From Rehmannia glutinosa (Eukaryota > Streptophyta > Magnoliopsida > Lamiales > Orobanchaceae), in NCBI GenBank assembly GCA_016081115.2, contig CM071931.1, forward strand, positions 25,086,317 to 25,150,316: a stretch of 64,000 bases of DNA, given 5' to 3'. This document shows, in pieces, positions 11,314 through 23,639 of this stretch. The first letter of the stretch is position 1; every line of letters starts with the position of its first letter. The notes below the pieces were generated by a model. That model was not told the DNA's origin and ran no database searches. It saw only the letters and a list, made by a program, of their open reading frames with translations. A program made the position numbers and the translations under genes.

Positions 11314-14300
11314 TGTCACGCCCAAACGGGACGCGACGAACGATTCACAACTTAAATACAAATGGACTAACATTCCAGACAATACCAATGAGAACCCAAT
11401 AAGACAGAGTCTAAATAGCAATGGAAAGAAATAATGATACAAGTTATCACTTAAAGTCTACATTCCAACATCCAATTACAACCCGAAATTCAACAAGGTA
11501 GTAACTTAAAGTCAAGGGATCATACGCCCTCAATTACAAACCCGAATTTATTAGGATACAAAAGTCCAACAAAAACATAATAAGAAAAGAGTCCGATCAA
11601 CAACAAGATACGAGAAAACAGCGGGTAGTACAAGGTCTCAATCCGAGCGGTTCAAAGATCCCCAGCGAAATCCTCATCTAAGGTTAGAAAACAGGCGGGG
11701 ATGAGACAAAAATCTCAGTGGATGGGGTGATCGTGTGCGAGTGTGGCGTAATAGTTAATGTGAGAAAACAGTTATACGAAAACGCATGAGTATGATGCAT
11801 GGTTTCACACACAGTTCACAAGCGTCATGATAAATTAATTAAGTAATAATTATACAGTTTAAGAAAACAGTTCATGGTCACACAGGCACTATGTGATACA
11901 GTCAAGACAGGTAGGATTGCGTACGGAAGTGTAACGCCAATCCTATGCAAGGCAATTAATGGTTGCGTACGGACTTGTAGCGCCAACCAATGCAAAACAG
12001 GTAGCGGTTGCGTACGGGAATGTAACGCCAACCAAAACGGGACGATAACTCCAGAATCGTGTGGATCAGACAGCGATTCCTTCGTTCTACCTTGTAACTC
12101 CCCAGTCAGTATGGTCCAAGACCAGCACCTTATCGCTCCGTAGGCAAAGACAAAATCCCAGTAGAGCTGGCGAGGCTCGGATCTGTCATAATCATGATTA
12201 TACCTCAGTACTACGACCCGCTTCCCTTGGACAAACTCCGTCCCTCAGTTGCGGGATTAGGACGATGGGGCCGGAAGAGTGGAATAGCAGCCGAGCTGCC
12301 CGGTTCCATCCCCGACGTATCCATTCCGACTGTGAGCTCGACACACCAAGTTGACTCAGGCAGGAAAGTAATTACAATTACAGGCAGTCAACCAGGCAGT
12401 CGAGTATTATTGATTTAGGGAAGCAGTTTAGGAAAATTTTTGGAAAACGCGAGTGGCAATTATGGCGTTGGTGGAGTTTTTGGATGAAGATGATTATCGG
12501 GAGGATAAGCAACCTTCGATATCTTGAAGGATTGGGTGGAACATAAGTCCCGTTATAGAATCAATTAGCAAGGCGAGGAAGTCGCTCCGCGATCGGGTAT
12601 TAATCGGTCAAATTGATCCGATAAGTTAGGGGTTTTTGGGAAGGTAAACTATTTAAATTAAATCTCAATTTCAGAGAGTCCAGGGCTATTTTAGTAAATG
12701 AGAAAATAATTTGAGTTAGGTCCTTTATAAAAGAAAAATTGTAATTTAGCCCCGTTTTGTAAAAACCAACACTTTTGGGGTTAAAAATTGAATAATTAAA
12801 TATCCCGACTTTGAAAAATTATGAGGTCAGTTCCTAAATTCTCCAAATTGTCCAGAGATTCAGGTTTTTAAAGTTTTATGGTCGAGTTTTTATAAAAATC
12901 TCATATTGGCCCCAAATTTGTAAAAATTGTCAATTCGGACCTTAAGTTTTAAAAATTCGGAACTCACAAACCGGAAGGGCTTTTAATGTGATTCCAGTTG
13001 GAAAATGTCACTAAGGTTGGTAGGATATTGGGACAAAAGTAGTTTTTAAAAACAATATGTGTAGGTCCTCCAACTTTAGAAAATATCATTTTTGACCCAT
13101 TTTAAAATAATTGCCTTTAAGGCTTTTAGGGTCCAATTGTTATGAAGTTTGAACCTTGGGTCCAAAATATAATTTAAGTTATAGTTAAGTTAGTATTTCC
13201 AGGTGCATGGGCTGCATAAGTCCTGGAAATTTCATTTGGGTCCTCAAGTTTAATATTTTCACATTAGTCCCTCATTTTTAGTAAAATTGTTTTCCAAGCC
13301 CTAACCACTTGGATTTTTGGAATACTTTTAAAATATGGGATTCCCAGTAACTTAAAAGTAAAAATTTCAATTTATAAAGTTTAGGTCTGGTACAGTTTTC
13401 AAATTTGCAAAGTAGTCCTTAAACTTTCAAAATTTTACAATCTAGTCCTTGGGCTTTTTAAAGGTTGATTTTATTTATCTTAAAACTCTTAAAACTTTAT
13501 TAAAATGTCCAAAAGTCATTTTTGAACCTGAGTACAGTCCCAAATTTCGAAATTTGCAGAGGGGTCCTTTAACTTTTATTTTCTTGCAATTTAGTCCACC
13601 AACTTTCCATTTTTGCATTTTTAAGTCCAAAATTGAAATTTAATCAATTATGCTCGACTTTTCCAGGTTATAAGTCATCCAAAACATAGATTTTAAAGAT
13701 CATACACATGCATGTCCAATACATACAAGAATTCATCAATTAAAGCATTAAAGTGTACATGCATGCACCTAAAATTTAATAAATAGTAATTTTAAGCAAC
13801 TCTTGAGAATTTTTATGATTTGATATATAAAATTGACATGCAATACATAGATTAAATATATCTCAAGGCTCATGATCAAATTTTCTACATGCATTTTAAT
13901 AAAACACCTAAAAGTTGGAAAAATAATTTTCCACCCACCTTAATTTTGGAAATTGTGAATTAAAAGGATAATTTCACAATTTTGGATGAGGCTTCTTAGG
14001 TCAGCCCCTAAGTCAAGAAAATATCAAAATTTGGAGTTAGAAAAATGAGAGAAAAATTAAGGAGAAAAAGAAGGAATTAAGAAAATGAAAAGGACTACAC
14101 TTTACCTTGTGTAGTAGATGTTTGGAGACTAGTTGAAGCTCAAAAATTGGAAATTTGGCTCAACTCCAAAAATCTCCTAAGGTCAGCCCCTATTTCTCAA
14201 AAATGAAAAAGGGGTGTTAAAATTTGAAAAAAAATAGGAAGAGTAGGAAAGAAGGGGTCTAGTACACAATTCTTACCTTGTAGTCAAATTTTCTCTACTA

Positions 14301-15543
14301 GTTCTTCTTCAAGTCTTCAAGTTTCACCACCATGCATGCATGTCTCCAAGTGGTCTTCTAAGTACCTCAAAATCCAAAATTCAAGCTTATATTAAAAGAG
14401 AAGGTGAGGAGTAGTAAGAATTTAAGTTGAATTGAGGAGTGAAATTTCTTACCTTGAGATAGGGGTGTTCGAATTTTTAGTGTTTAAGTGGTAAGATTGT
14501 TTGTTTTGGTTTAGATGTTTGAAGAAAGAAGTATGTTTGATGTTAGGAAGAAGATGTTGTTGAAGGTTTGAAGGTAGGCTTGAAGATGTGAAGAACTTGT
14601 GTTTGAATTTTTGAAGATGTGAAGAAGTGGTACTTGAAGATATGAAGAATTTTTGTTTGAAGATTTGAAGATGTGAAGAGTTGGTGTTTGAAGGTTTGAA
14701 GATATGAATGAATTTTTGTTTGAAGATTTGAAGATGTGAAGGATTTTTAGAGAGAGATTAGAGAGAAGGAGGAGAAAAGGTTTGAGAATTAAAATGTGTT
14801 GGATGAAAAATGAATTTTTGTGTAAATTTTGCCATTATGGCCGTCCACCATGGGGGGGAGAGAGGAATTTTTTGTTCAATTTTGTGTCTTGCAAATTGTC
14901 TCTTGCATGGGGACAAAAGGGTGGTCAAAGGTATGAAATGAGAAGAAATGTTGGAAGACTTCCAACATGTTGGCAAAATTAATAATAAAGAATTAATGTA
15001 AGAGATGATGTGTATAATGTTTGAATTAATGGTATAATTATACACAAGATGACTAATATAAGGTGTAGGTGTACAAGAGTTGGATGATATTTTTACTCCA
15101 AAAATGTCATCATGACCGTACATACTAGGGGCTTTATGGTAATTTCATATTTTTTTTTTGTCCCAAATTTGATGATAATAGATGAAATATATCAATCTCC
15201 AAAATATTTAGTGATTTCCTTGATCACTTGTAAGTCTCATGATCACTTAATCTAAATCAAAATCTTAATTCTATAAGGTAAAAGTCTCTAAAATAAATAG
15301 TCTCTTAAAATTCTAAGGTGACTAATAAATACAAAAATAGTAATAGTGATCAATCAAGTGATCATAATTGAGGAATGGAATTAATGATGATCATGATCAC
15401 AAGTAATTAAACAAAATGAAATAAAGTACAAAATGTATATTTTATCAATACTTACCCGTCAAAATGACGCGGTAAAATAGTCGATCAAAAGTATAAACAA
15501 CAATAAGGATCAATTATAAGCTCGGAAAAATCGGGGTTTCACA
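11314..15543 (-). mobile_element. Complete 4.2 kb LTR shared by both units of the array
   Basis: On the - strand it runs from TGTGAAACCCCG (15543) to GGGCGTGACA (11314). It is preceded by a polypurine tract and followed by a primer binding site, so it acts as the 3' LTR of the right unit and the 5' LTR of the left unit. It is almost identical to 19096-23333 over about 3 kb of AT-rich body and less so over the terminal kilobase. Length 4230 bp, long for a plant gypsy LTR but in the range known for Tekay/Del. The + strand frames at 11874-12418 are spurious. Confidence 0.92.
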
Positions 15544-15563
15544 TCCTCCCCTCCTTAAAGGAA
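15544..15563 (-). other. Polypurine tract
   Basis: Immediately before the LTR, on the - strand, lies CCTTTAAGGAGGGGAGGA followed by TGTGAAACC. This is the typical Tekay/Del arrangement of PPT directly next to the 3' LTR. Confidence 0.88.
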
Positions 15564-15582
15564 TTTGGTCCCCAAATTCTCT

Positions 15583-15846
15583 TCAGAATAGTTCTGGATA
15601 TTGATTCCTTATGTCTTCTTCCATCTCCCACGTTGCGTCTTCGTCTCGGTTGTGGTTCTGCCACACCACTTTAACCATCGGGATTTCTCTCTTACGCAAC
15701 TGTCGTATCTGCTGATCAATAATCCGGATTGGCCTCTCGGTGTAGGATAGATTTTCCATTAGAGGAGGAGTACCACGAGTGATGATATGTTCGGGATCTG
15801 GTTGATACTTCTCAATCTTGATACGTGGAATACATCGCGCATTCAC
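15583..15846 (-). pseudogene. Chromodomain end of a chromovirus integrase
   Basis: This 87-residue frame holds TPPLMENLSYTERPIRIID, then VKVVWQNHNRDEDATWEMEE, then DIRNQYPELF and a stop. VKV-W-N---ATWE-E is the hallmark of the chromodomain fused to the integrase C-terminus of Tekay/Del/CRM chromoviruses, thought to guide integration to heterochromatin. It follows the integrase piece at 15843-16172, but a frame break lies between them. The stop is about 40 bp from the PPT, as expected for the last codons of pol. Confidence 0.82.
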
Positions 15847-16172
15847 GCATATGGTGCTAGTAACTCGAGTTGATAGGCTAACTTCCCGATTCTCTGTAAA
15901 ATCTTATAAGGTTCAACATACCTCGGACTTAACTTGCCTCCTTTCTTCGGGTTGATTAATCCTTTTCGTGGTGAGAGTCTGAGAAATACTTCATCTCCGA
16001 CTTCAAATTCCAAATCCTTTCTTCTCTTGTCCGTGCAACTCTTTTGGCGGCTCCGAGTGTCGTGCGAATCCGCTCCTTGACCGGCTTGACCTTCTCCATG
16101 GCCTCCTCGAATCGAGTCGACCTTCGGAATCGAGGCGACTTTCGTTTCTCTTTCGAGTCCATTGGTCGTCAA
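15843..16172 (-). pseudogene. Integrase C-terminal (GPY/F-like) region
   Basis: The 109-residue frame contains KSCTDKRRKDLEFEVGDEVF, then LRLSPRKGL, then GGKLSPRYVEPYKILQRIG. This is the plant gypsy integrase C-terminal segment (usually KSYADKRRK--EF-VGD-VFLK-SP-KG, then GKLSPR-IGP-EIL). G in IGP is E here (YVEPYK). Upstream of KSCTDKRRK the frame is garbled compared with the family, so a frameshift sits near 16060-16160. Confidence 0.8.
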
Positions 16173-16202
16173 TCTCCCAAAGTGTAGTGGGGATCTACAT
16201 TT

Positions 16203-16700
16203 TCACCCATATAATGCCTCGTAGGGTGTCATCCCAATCGTGGCCTGATAACTGTTATTGTAGGCGAACTCAGCTAATGGTAAGTGCGAATCCCAACTTC
16301 CCGGGAAATCCAACGTGCGGTGCTCGCAACATATCTTCCAAGGTTTGAATCGTTCGCTCGATCGTCCATCGTTTTTGTGGATGTCTTTGTTGTCTTGAAA
16401 CTTAGCGAGGTACCCAACTTTTCGCGTGCAAGCACTTCCAAAACACGGAGACAAACCTCGGGTCTCATCTCGATACTATGTCAACTAGTACTCCATGCGG
16501 TCGAATGATCTCTCGGATATAAATCAGTGCAAGTTTCTCGCAAGCTATCGGTTTTCTTAATGGGTAAGAAGTGTGCGGAGTTTCGTGAGTCGGTCTACAA
16601 CTACCCAAATAGCATCATGGACTCCTCCGGTCTTTGGTAGATCCGTCACGAAGTCCATCATTATGTGTTCCCATTTTCACTCGGGAATCCTCTTCTGAAA
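16203..16700 (-). pseudogene. Integrase catalytic core remnant
   Basis: Near 16640-16670 the - strand reads MDFVTDLPKTGGVHDAIWVV, the start of the RNase-H-like integrase core. At 16203-16300 it reads SHLPLAEFAYNNSYQATIGM and TPYEALYG, the end of the core in plant gypsy elements. Between these the frame changes and stops appear, so the acidic triad cannot be read as one protein. Sequence beyond 16700 loses all coding resemblance: reverse transcriptase, protease and gag are absent from this unit. Confidence 0.8.
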
Positions 16701-17354
16701 TAATTCCTTTCAAATTCTAGATGAGATTCATACTTATTGTATCTATTCATGAAGGATATATCCCATCCTCAATATCAAAACTTAAGTGGCCTAGAGGCGC
16801 TTATATTCGATCCAAATTCCCATCACCAATTTCCAATAATCATTCTGCAAAAATATCTCTAACAACCTTAGTGGTATGCAAAATTTCTTGTCATCACCTT
16901 GTAATAGACACTATTCATAGTACCCTATTCATGTGATCCGTAATATTTGCACCACTATTCGATTATCACTTAACCAATCATTTCTACTCCACATATCAGT
17001 CTAATGTACTATTCTCATAATTATTACTTCAAAACATACCTCTTATAATTCAAATCCCGAATATATCCTTGCTTGTCACACTAGTCAATACTTCATTTAC
17101 CTAAGAAAGTGATACTCGTTATAATAAAGTCGATTTAACTAAATAGTCGACACCTATTCATATCGTGGTATATTTCCTCGAACAATTGGTAGTAGATTTC
17201 ATCGCTAAAAGTGCATGATCAACCCATAATCTCCACCCATCAACATATAATAGTCGAGACCTCGTAATCATTTAATAAGTTATTTCCAAAGTTGTAATCA
17301 TATGAGTTGCTCCTTCCAAAATCTTGATAGCAATCTCAATTTCCCATATCCATA
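16701..17354 (-). other. Unassigned internal region between integrase remnant and leader
   Basis: About 650 bp with no recognisable coding motif on either strand. It joins the integrase remnant to the leader. If this element was once complete, gag, protease, RT and RNase H have been replaced by or reduced to this stretch. It has no copy elsewhere in the window. Confidence 0.5.
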
Positions 17355-18099
17355 AGGTCCTTGATTATTCCGATAAATGTGCACATCTCATATACTTTAT
17401 ATAGAATACTATTATCCGTCTCCTCCGAAATTAATCAATACTTAATACTCAATAACTATGTCGAAATCAATCAAATTCATATATCCTGTGAGTGCCTAGA
17501 TCACCATAATATTCCGAATACTCACAGATAATCATTATCCCAAATTTAATTCACAAATGAGATATCATAACTTAAAAATATATATAGTGACAATATCCGA
17601 TTTGAGACCCTATAATCGTCATATCCTTTACGTATCTTATCCACGATACCAAACAACAAGTCAAATTTGCTTATTTAAGCTCGTAGAAGTATTTAGAACG
17701 AATAATACAATGGCATATCATCGGTAAATCCCACTTAGTGATTCCCACACAATCATTCTCTAAACTAATATCATTAGGCATCTAACTTCTATAATATATC
17801 ATATGACCCAATTATATCTTTGTCAAGTGATAACCTTATATCCTTCAAGTCTCATCATAATGGGGCATTATAGCCTTCAAGTCAAGAAATTCCTAAATCA
17901 CCTACATCCAAAATGAGGCATATCCATTAATGTAAAATTGGAATACACCCATGAAGTCCAACACTAGTAATACCGAGTCAAAGATACATCGAACCAAAAT
18001 ACAATCAATCTAATACAACGGGAAGCAAGGTACATCATGGTGGAAAAGTGTCTACAATAACGAAGCACAACCGACAATCAAGCTAGCTAATCGGTGAGA

Positions 18100-18880
18100 T
18101 CGCCATCATCGTCACTAATCAAGCTACGTCCATAACCGGGCATGGTCAGCTGAGGTGGCGCCTCGACCTCGGCCAATCGGCGAAATCTAACCATTTGCTC
18201 AAATCCTGTGCATCATCAAGCGGAGTAGCCTTAGGTGCCTCATGCTCTCCGACCCGGACCGGATCCTCCTCGGGATCCTTCTCGTGGTCCTCCTCGGCGT
18301 CGGGTGCGGGCCCCACCCGGGTGGTGACAATGGTTGTGCATTAGCCGCCAGAGCTTGCCTCTAAAGCGGCGTCTCTCCGAGCTAGGGCACATGTGTAAGG
18401 TCCTCTATCACTGTCATCCGCTTTATGAGGTCTCTCCAGCGCTCAATGGTATCGCGAGATATGCGGGAGTCAATCTCCCACTTCGCGGCGGTATCACTTG
18501 CTCTCTTCATTTTCTCTCACACATTATCCAGCGTTCTTGGATAATTTGTATCCGATCCTCCGCGCCCGTATGGTGTTGTCGCGGTCTTAATGATAATGGT
18601 CAACTCGCTCTTTTCATCTTGGCTCCTTGCCAAGCGCCGTGTCAAGTCCCTCACATACCGGGCGCTCCTCGGATAGCTCGAGGTTGCTCGAATACTCTCC
18701 GGTACGGTGAATCGTGAGTGCCCGGTAGTACTCCCGCTCGGCACGGGTCGAATAAACGTCCCACCAAGTAGGTGGGTGGCGGCTCCATCCTAACCAAACA
18801 AAACTAAGGCGGATCGAGTCAAAGGCAAAGGAAAGACACGGAGGGGGAAAAAGGAAAGAATGAACAAAGAAAGTGGTCAA
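18100..18880 (-). pseudogene. Broken copy of the leader coiled-coil/acidic ORF
   Basis: Pieces matching PPTWWDVYSTRAEREYYRAL, SQDEKSELTIIIK and the acidic tail are found in three frames. The stop separating parts A and B in the other copy is present at the same place (TCTCACACATTATCCAG on the + strand). Differences from the other copy are indels of 1-4 bases near CG and CWG triplets. Confidence 0.7.
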
Positions 18881-19073
18881 GAATCAACTAAGTCAAGACA
18901 AGTATGACTATGGTATCTCCAAATATGCGCTCTAACTTTGTTTCAATCTCAATAATATGGTTCTACGCCAAATTGAAATCGATTTCACACTTAATTAGTC
19001 AAGTCACGGTAATACCAAAACACAGGCCGGGGTCCTATCTGGGTCGGCTCGGTGTAAGTTTCCATCTTACTAG

Positions 19074-19088
19074 CCGAGCTCGATACCA
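19074..19088 (-). other. Primer binding site, tRNA-iMet type
   Basis: The - strand reads TGGTATCGAGCTCGG a few bases after the LTR end (19096), identical to the site at 11306-11292. Confidence 0.82.
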
Positions 19089-19095
19089 CTCTTTT

Positions 19096-22000
19096 TGTCA
19101 CGCCCCAAACGGGACGCGACGAACGATTCACAACTTAAATACAAATGGACTAACATTCCGGACAATACCAATGAGAACCCAATAAGACAGAGTCTAAATA
19201 GCAATGAAAGAAATAAAGATACAAGTTATCACTTAAAGTCTACATTCCAACATCCAAATTACAACCCGAAATTCAACAAGGTAGTAACTTAAAGTCAAGG
19301 GATCATACGCCCCTCAATTACAAACCCGAATTTATTAGGATACAAAAGTCCAACAAAAACATAATAAGAAAAGAGTCCGATCAACAACAAGATACGATAA
19401 ATCCAACGGGCGTAGTACAAGGTCTCAATCCAGAGTTCGGTTCAAAGATCCCCGAAATCCTCATCTAAGGTTAGAAAACAAAGGGGATGAGACAAAAATC
19501 TCGATGGATGGGGTGATCGTAATGCGAGTGTGGCGTAATAGTTAATGTGAGAAAACGATTTACGAAAAACGCATGAGTATGATGCATGGTTTCACACACG
19601 ATTCACAAGCGTCATGATAAATTAATTAAGTAATAATTATATAGTTTAAGAAAAGCGATTCATGGTCACACAGGCACTATGTGATACTGATCAAGACAGT
19701 AGATTAAATGCGGAAGTGTAACGCCAATCCTATGCAAAGGCAATTAATGGTTGCGTCACGGACTTGTAGCGCCAACCAATGCAAAACAGTAGCGGTTGCG
19801 TGCGGGAATGTAACGCCAACCAAAACGGGACGATAACTCGAATCGTGTGGATCGAGGGCGATTCCTTCGTTTCTACCTTGTAACTCCCGGTCAAGTATGG
19901 TCCAAGACCAGCACCTTATCGCTCCGTAGGCAAAGACAAAATCCCGAGAGCCGGGCGAGGCTCGGATCTGTCATAATCATGATTATACCTCGATCACTAC
20001 GACCCGCTTCCCTTGGACAAACTCCGTCCCTCGGTTGCGGGATTAGGGACGATGGGGCGAGGAAGAGTGGAATAGCGGCGAGCTGCCGGTTCCATCCCCG
20101 ACGTATCCATTCCGAGTTGTGAGCTCGACACACCAAGTTGACTCAGCAGAAAGTAATTACAATTACAGCGATCAACCAGCAAATGAGTATTATTGATTTG
20201 GGAAGCGATTTAGGAAATTTTTGGAAAACGCGAGTGGCAATTATGGCGTTGGTGGAGTTTTTGGATGAAGATGATTATCGGGAGGATAAGCAACCTTCGA
20301 TATCTTGAAGGATTGGGTGGAACATAAGTCCGTTATAGAATCAATTAGCAAGGCGGGAAAGTCGCTCCGCGATCGGGTATTAATCGGTCAAATTGATCCG
20401 ATAAGTTAGGGGTTTTTGGGAAGGTAAACTATTTAAATTAAATCTCAATTTCAGAGAGTCCAGGGCTATTTTAGTAAATGAGAAAATAATTTGAGTTAGG
20501 TCCTTTATAAAAGAAAAATTGTAATTTAGCCCCGTTTTGTAAAAACCAACACTTTTGGGGTTAAAAATTGAATAATTAAATATCCCGACTTTGAAAAATT
20601 ATGAGGTCAGTTCCTAAATTCTCCAAATTGTCCAGAGATTCAGGTTTTTAAAGTTTTATGGTCGAGTTTTTATAAAAATCTCATATTGGCCCCAAATTTG
20701 TAAAAATTGTCAATTCGGACCTTAAGTTTTAAAATTCGGAACTCACAAACCGGAAGGGCTTTTAATGTGATTCCAGTTGGAAAATGTCACTAAGGTTGGT
20801 AGGATATTGGGACAAAAGCAGTTTTTAAAAACAATATGTGTAGGTCCTCCAACTTTAGAAAATATCATTTTTGACCCATTTTAAAATAATTGCCTTTAAG
20901 GCTTTTAGGGGTCCAATTGTTATGAAGTTTGAACCTTGGGTCCAAAATATAATTTAAGTTATAGTTAAGTTAGTATTTCCAGGTGCATGGGCTGCATAAG
21001 TCCTGGAAATTTCATTTGGGTCCTCAAGTTTAATATTTTCACATTAGTCCCTCATTTTTAGTAAAATTGTTTTCCAAGCCCTAACCACTTGGATTTTTGG
21101 AATACTTTTAAAATATGGGATTCCCAGTAACTTAAAAGTAAAAATTTCAATTTATAAAGTTTAGGTCTGGTACAGTTTTCAAATTTGCAAAGTAGTCCTT
21201 AAACTTTCAAAATTTTACAATCTAGTCCTTGGGCTTTTTAAATGTTGATTTTATTTATCTTAAAACTCTTAAAACTTTATTAAAATGTCCAAAAGTCATT
21301 TTTGAACCTGAGTACAGTCCCAAATTTCGAAATTTGCAGAGGGGTCCTTTAACTTTTATTTTCTTGCAATTTAGTCCACCAACTTTCCATTTTTGCATTT
21401 TTAAGTCCAAAATTGAAATTTAATCAATTATGCTCGACTTTTCCAGGTTATAAGTCATCCAAAACATAGATTTTAAAGATCATACACATGCATGTCCAAT
21501 ACATACAAGAATTCATCAATTAAAGCATTAAAGTGTACATGCATGCACCTAAAATTTAATAAATAGTAATTTTAAGCAACTCTTGAGAATTTTTATGATT
21601 TGATATATAAAATTGACATGCAATACATAGATTAAATATATCTCAAGGCTCATGATCAAATTTTCTACATGCATTTTAATAAAACACCTAAAAGTTGGAA
21701 AAATAATTTTCCACCCACCTTAATTTTGGAAATTGTGAATTAAAAGGATAATTTCACAATTTTTGGATGAGGCTTCTTAGGTCAGCCCCTAAGTCAAGAA
21801 AATATCAAAATTTGGAGTTAGAAAAATGAGAGAAAAATTAAGGAGAAAAAGAAGGAATTAAGAAAATGAAAAGGACTACACTTTACCTTGTGTAGTAGAT
21901 GTTTGGAGACTAGTTGAAGCTCAAAAATTGGAAATTTGGCTCAACTCCAAAAATCTCCTAAGGTCAGCCCCTATTTCTCAAAAATGAAAAAGGGGTGTTA

Positions 22001-23333
22001 AAATTTGAAAAAAAAAATAGGAAGAGTAGGAAAGAAGGGGTCTAGTACACAATTCTTACCTTGTAGTCAAATTTTCTCTACTAGTTCTTCTTCAAGTCTT
22101 CAAGTTTCACCACCATGCATGCATGTCTCCAAGTGGTCTTCTAAGTACCTCAAAATCCAAAATTCAAGCTTATATTAAAAAGAGAAGGTGAGGAGTAGTA
22201 AGAATTTAAGTTGAATTGAGGAGTGAAATTTCTTACCTTGAGATAGGGGTGTTCGAATTTTTAGTGTTTAAGTGGTAAGATTGTTTGTTTTGGTTTAGAT
22301 GTTTGAAGAAAGAAGTATGTTTGATGTTAGGAAGAAGATGTTGTTGAAGGTTTGAAGGTAGGCTTGAAGATGTGAAGAACTTGTGTTTGAATTTTTGAAG
22401 ATGTGAAGAAGTGGTACTTGAAGATATGAAGAATTTTTGTTTGAAGATTTGAAGATGTGAAGAGTTGGTGTTTGAAGGTTTGAAGATATGAATGAATTTT
22501 TGTTTGAAGATTTGAAGATGTGAAGGATTTTTAGAGAGAGATTAGAGAGAAGGAGGAGAAAAGGTTTGAGAATTAAAATGTGTTGGATGAAAAATGAATT
22601 TTTGTGTAAATTTTGCCATTATGGCCGTCCACCATGGGGGGGAGAGAGAGGAATTTTTTGTTCAATTTTGTGTCTTGCAAATTGTCTCTTGCATGGGGAC
22701 AAAAGGGTGGTCAAAGGTATGAAATGAGAAGAAATGTTGGAAGACTTCCAACATGTTGGCAAAATTAATAATAAAGAATTAATGTAAGAGATGATGTGTA
22801 TAATGTTTGAATTAATGGTATAATTATACACAAGATGACTAATATAAGGTGTAGGTGTACAAGAGTTGGATGATATTTTTACTCCAAAAATGTCATCATG
22901 ACCCATTTTACATACTAGGGGCTTTATGGTAATTTCATATTTTTTTTTTGTCCCAAATTTGATGATAATAGATGAAATATATCAATCTCCAAAATATTTA
23001 GTGATTTCCTTGATCACTTGTAAGTCTCATGATCACTTAATCTAAATCAAAATCTTAATTCTATAAGGTAAAAGTCTCTAAAATAAATAGTCTCTTAAAA
23101 TTCTAAGGTGACTAATAAATACAAAAATAGTAATAGTGATCAATCAAGTGATCATAATTGAGGAATGGAATTAATGATGATCATGATCACAAGTAATTAA
23201 ACAAAATGAAATAAAGTACAAAATGTATATTTTATCAATACTTACCCGTCAAAATGACGCGGTAAAATAGTCGATCAAAAGTATAAACAACAATAAGGAT
23301 CAATTATAAGCTCGGAAAAATCGGGGTTTCACA
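19096..23333 (-). mobile_element. Complete 4.2 kb 5' LTR of the array
   Basis: It runs on the - strand from TGTGAAACCCCG (23333) to GGGCGTGACA (19096) and is followed by the primer binding site. Length 4238 bp. It is almost identical to 11314-15543. The five bases to its right (23334-23338, TATTT) equal the five bases left of the array (8572-8576). The frame at 22619-22906 and its like are AT-rich noise. Confidence 0.92.
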
Positions 23334-23338
23334 TATTT
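23334..23338. repeat. Right target-site duplication of the LTR array
   Basis: TATTT, matching 8572-8576. LTR retrotransposons usually make 5-bp duplications, so the whole 14.8 kb array descends from a single insertion. Confidence 0.7.
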
Positions 23339-23639
23339 AATTATTAATTGTTTAAAAAACTAAAAAACAATTGCATTTAATTATAAAATAATGTTTTATA
23401 AGTTGATATATTTATCTACAATTTGAGCGGTTTAGTGTTTATATTTATAAAATACAAATTGGTATAATTTTATATAGTAGTGCCAAAAATGTTATGATAG
23501 TTAGGCCAAAAACAATATGTACGTAAATTACACTATATTCACATTATTTTATTTATTTAATTAATATATATCTATATTAATATTTACATAAATAAATTTA
23601 ATTTATAAATATCTTATTTTCTTATCTTACCAAATCTTT

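Larger units (their letters stand above)
17355..19095 (-). mobile_element. 5' internal leader of the retroelement, first copy
   Basis: Near-identical to 9563-11313, with the PBS at 19088-19074. The ORFs seen in the other copy are broken here at about 18100-18880 by many small indels and substitutions, most at CAG/CTG or CG sites. The leftmost shared bases (CCTTGATTATTCCG) are also where the other copy stops. Confidence 0.85.
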
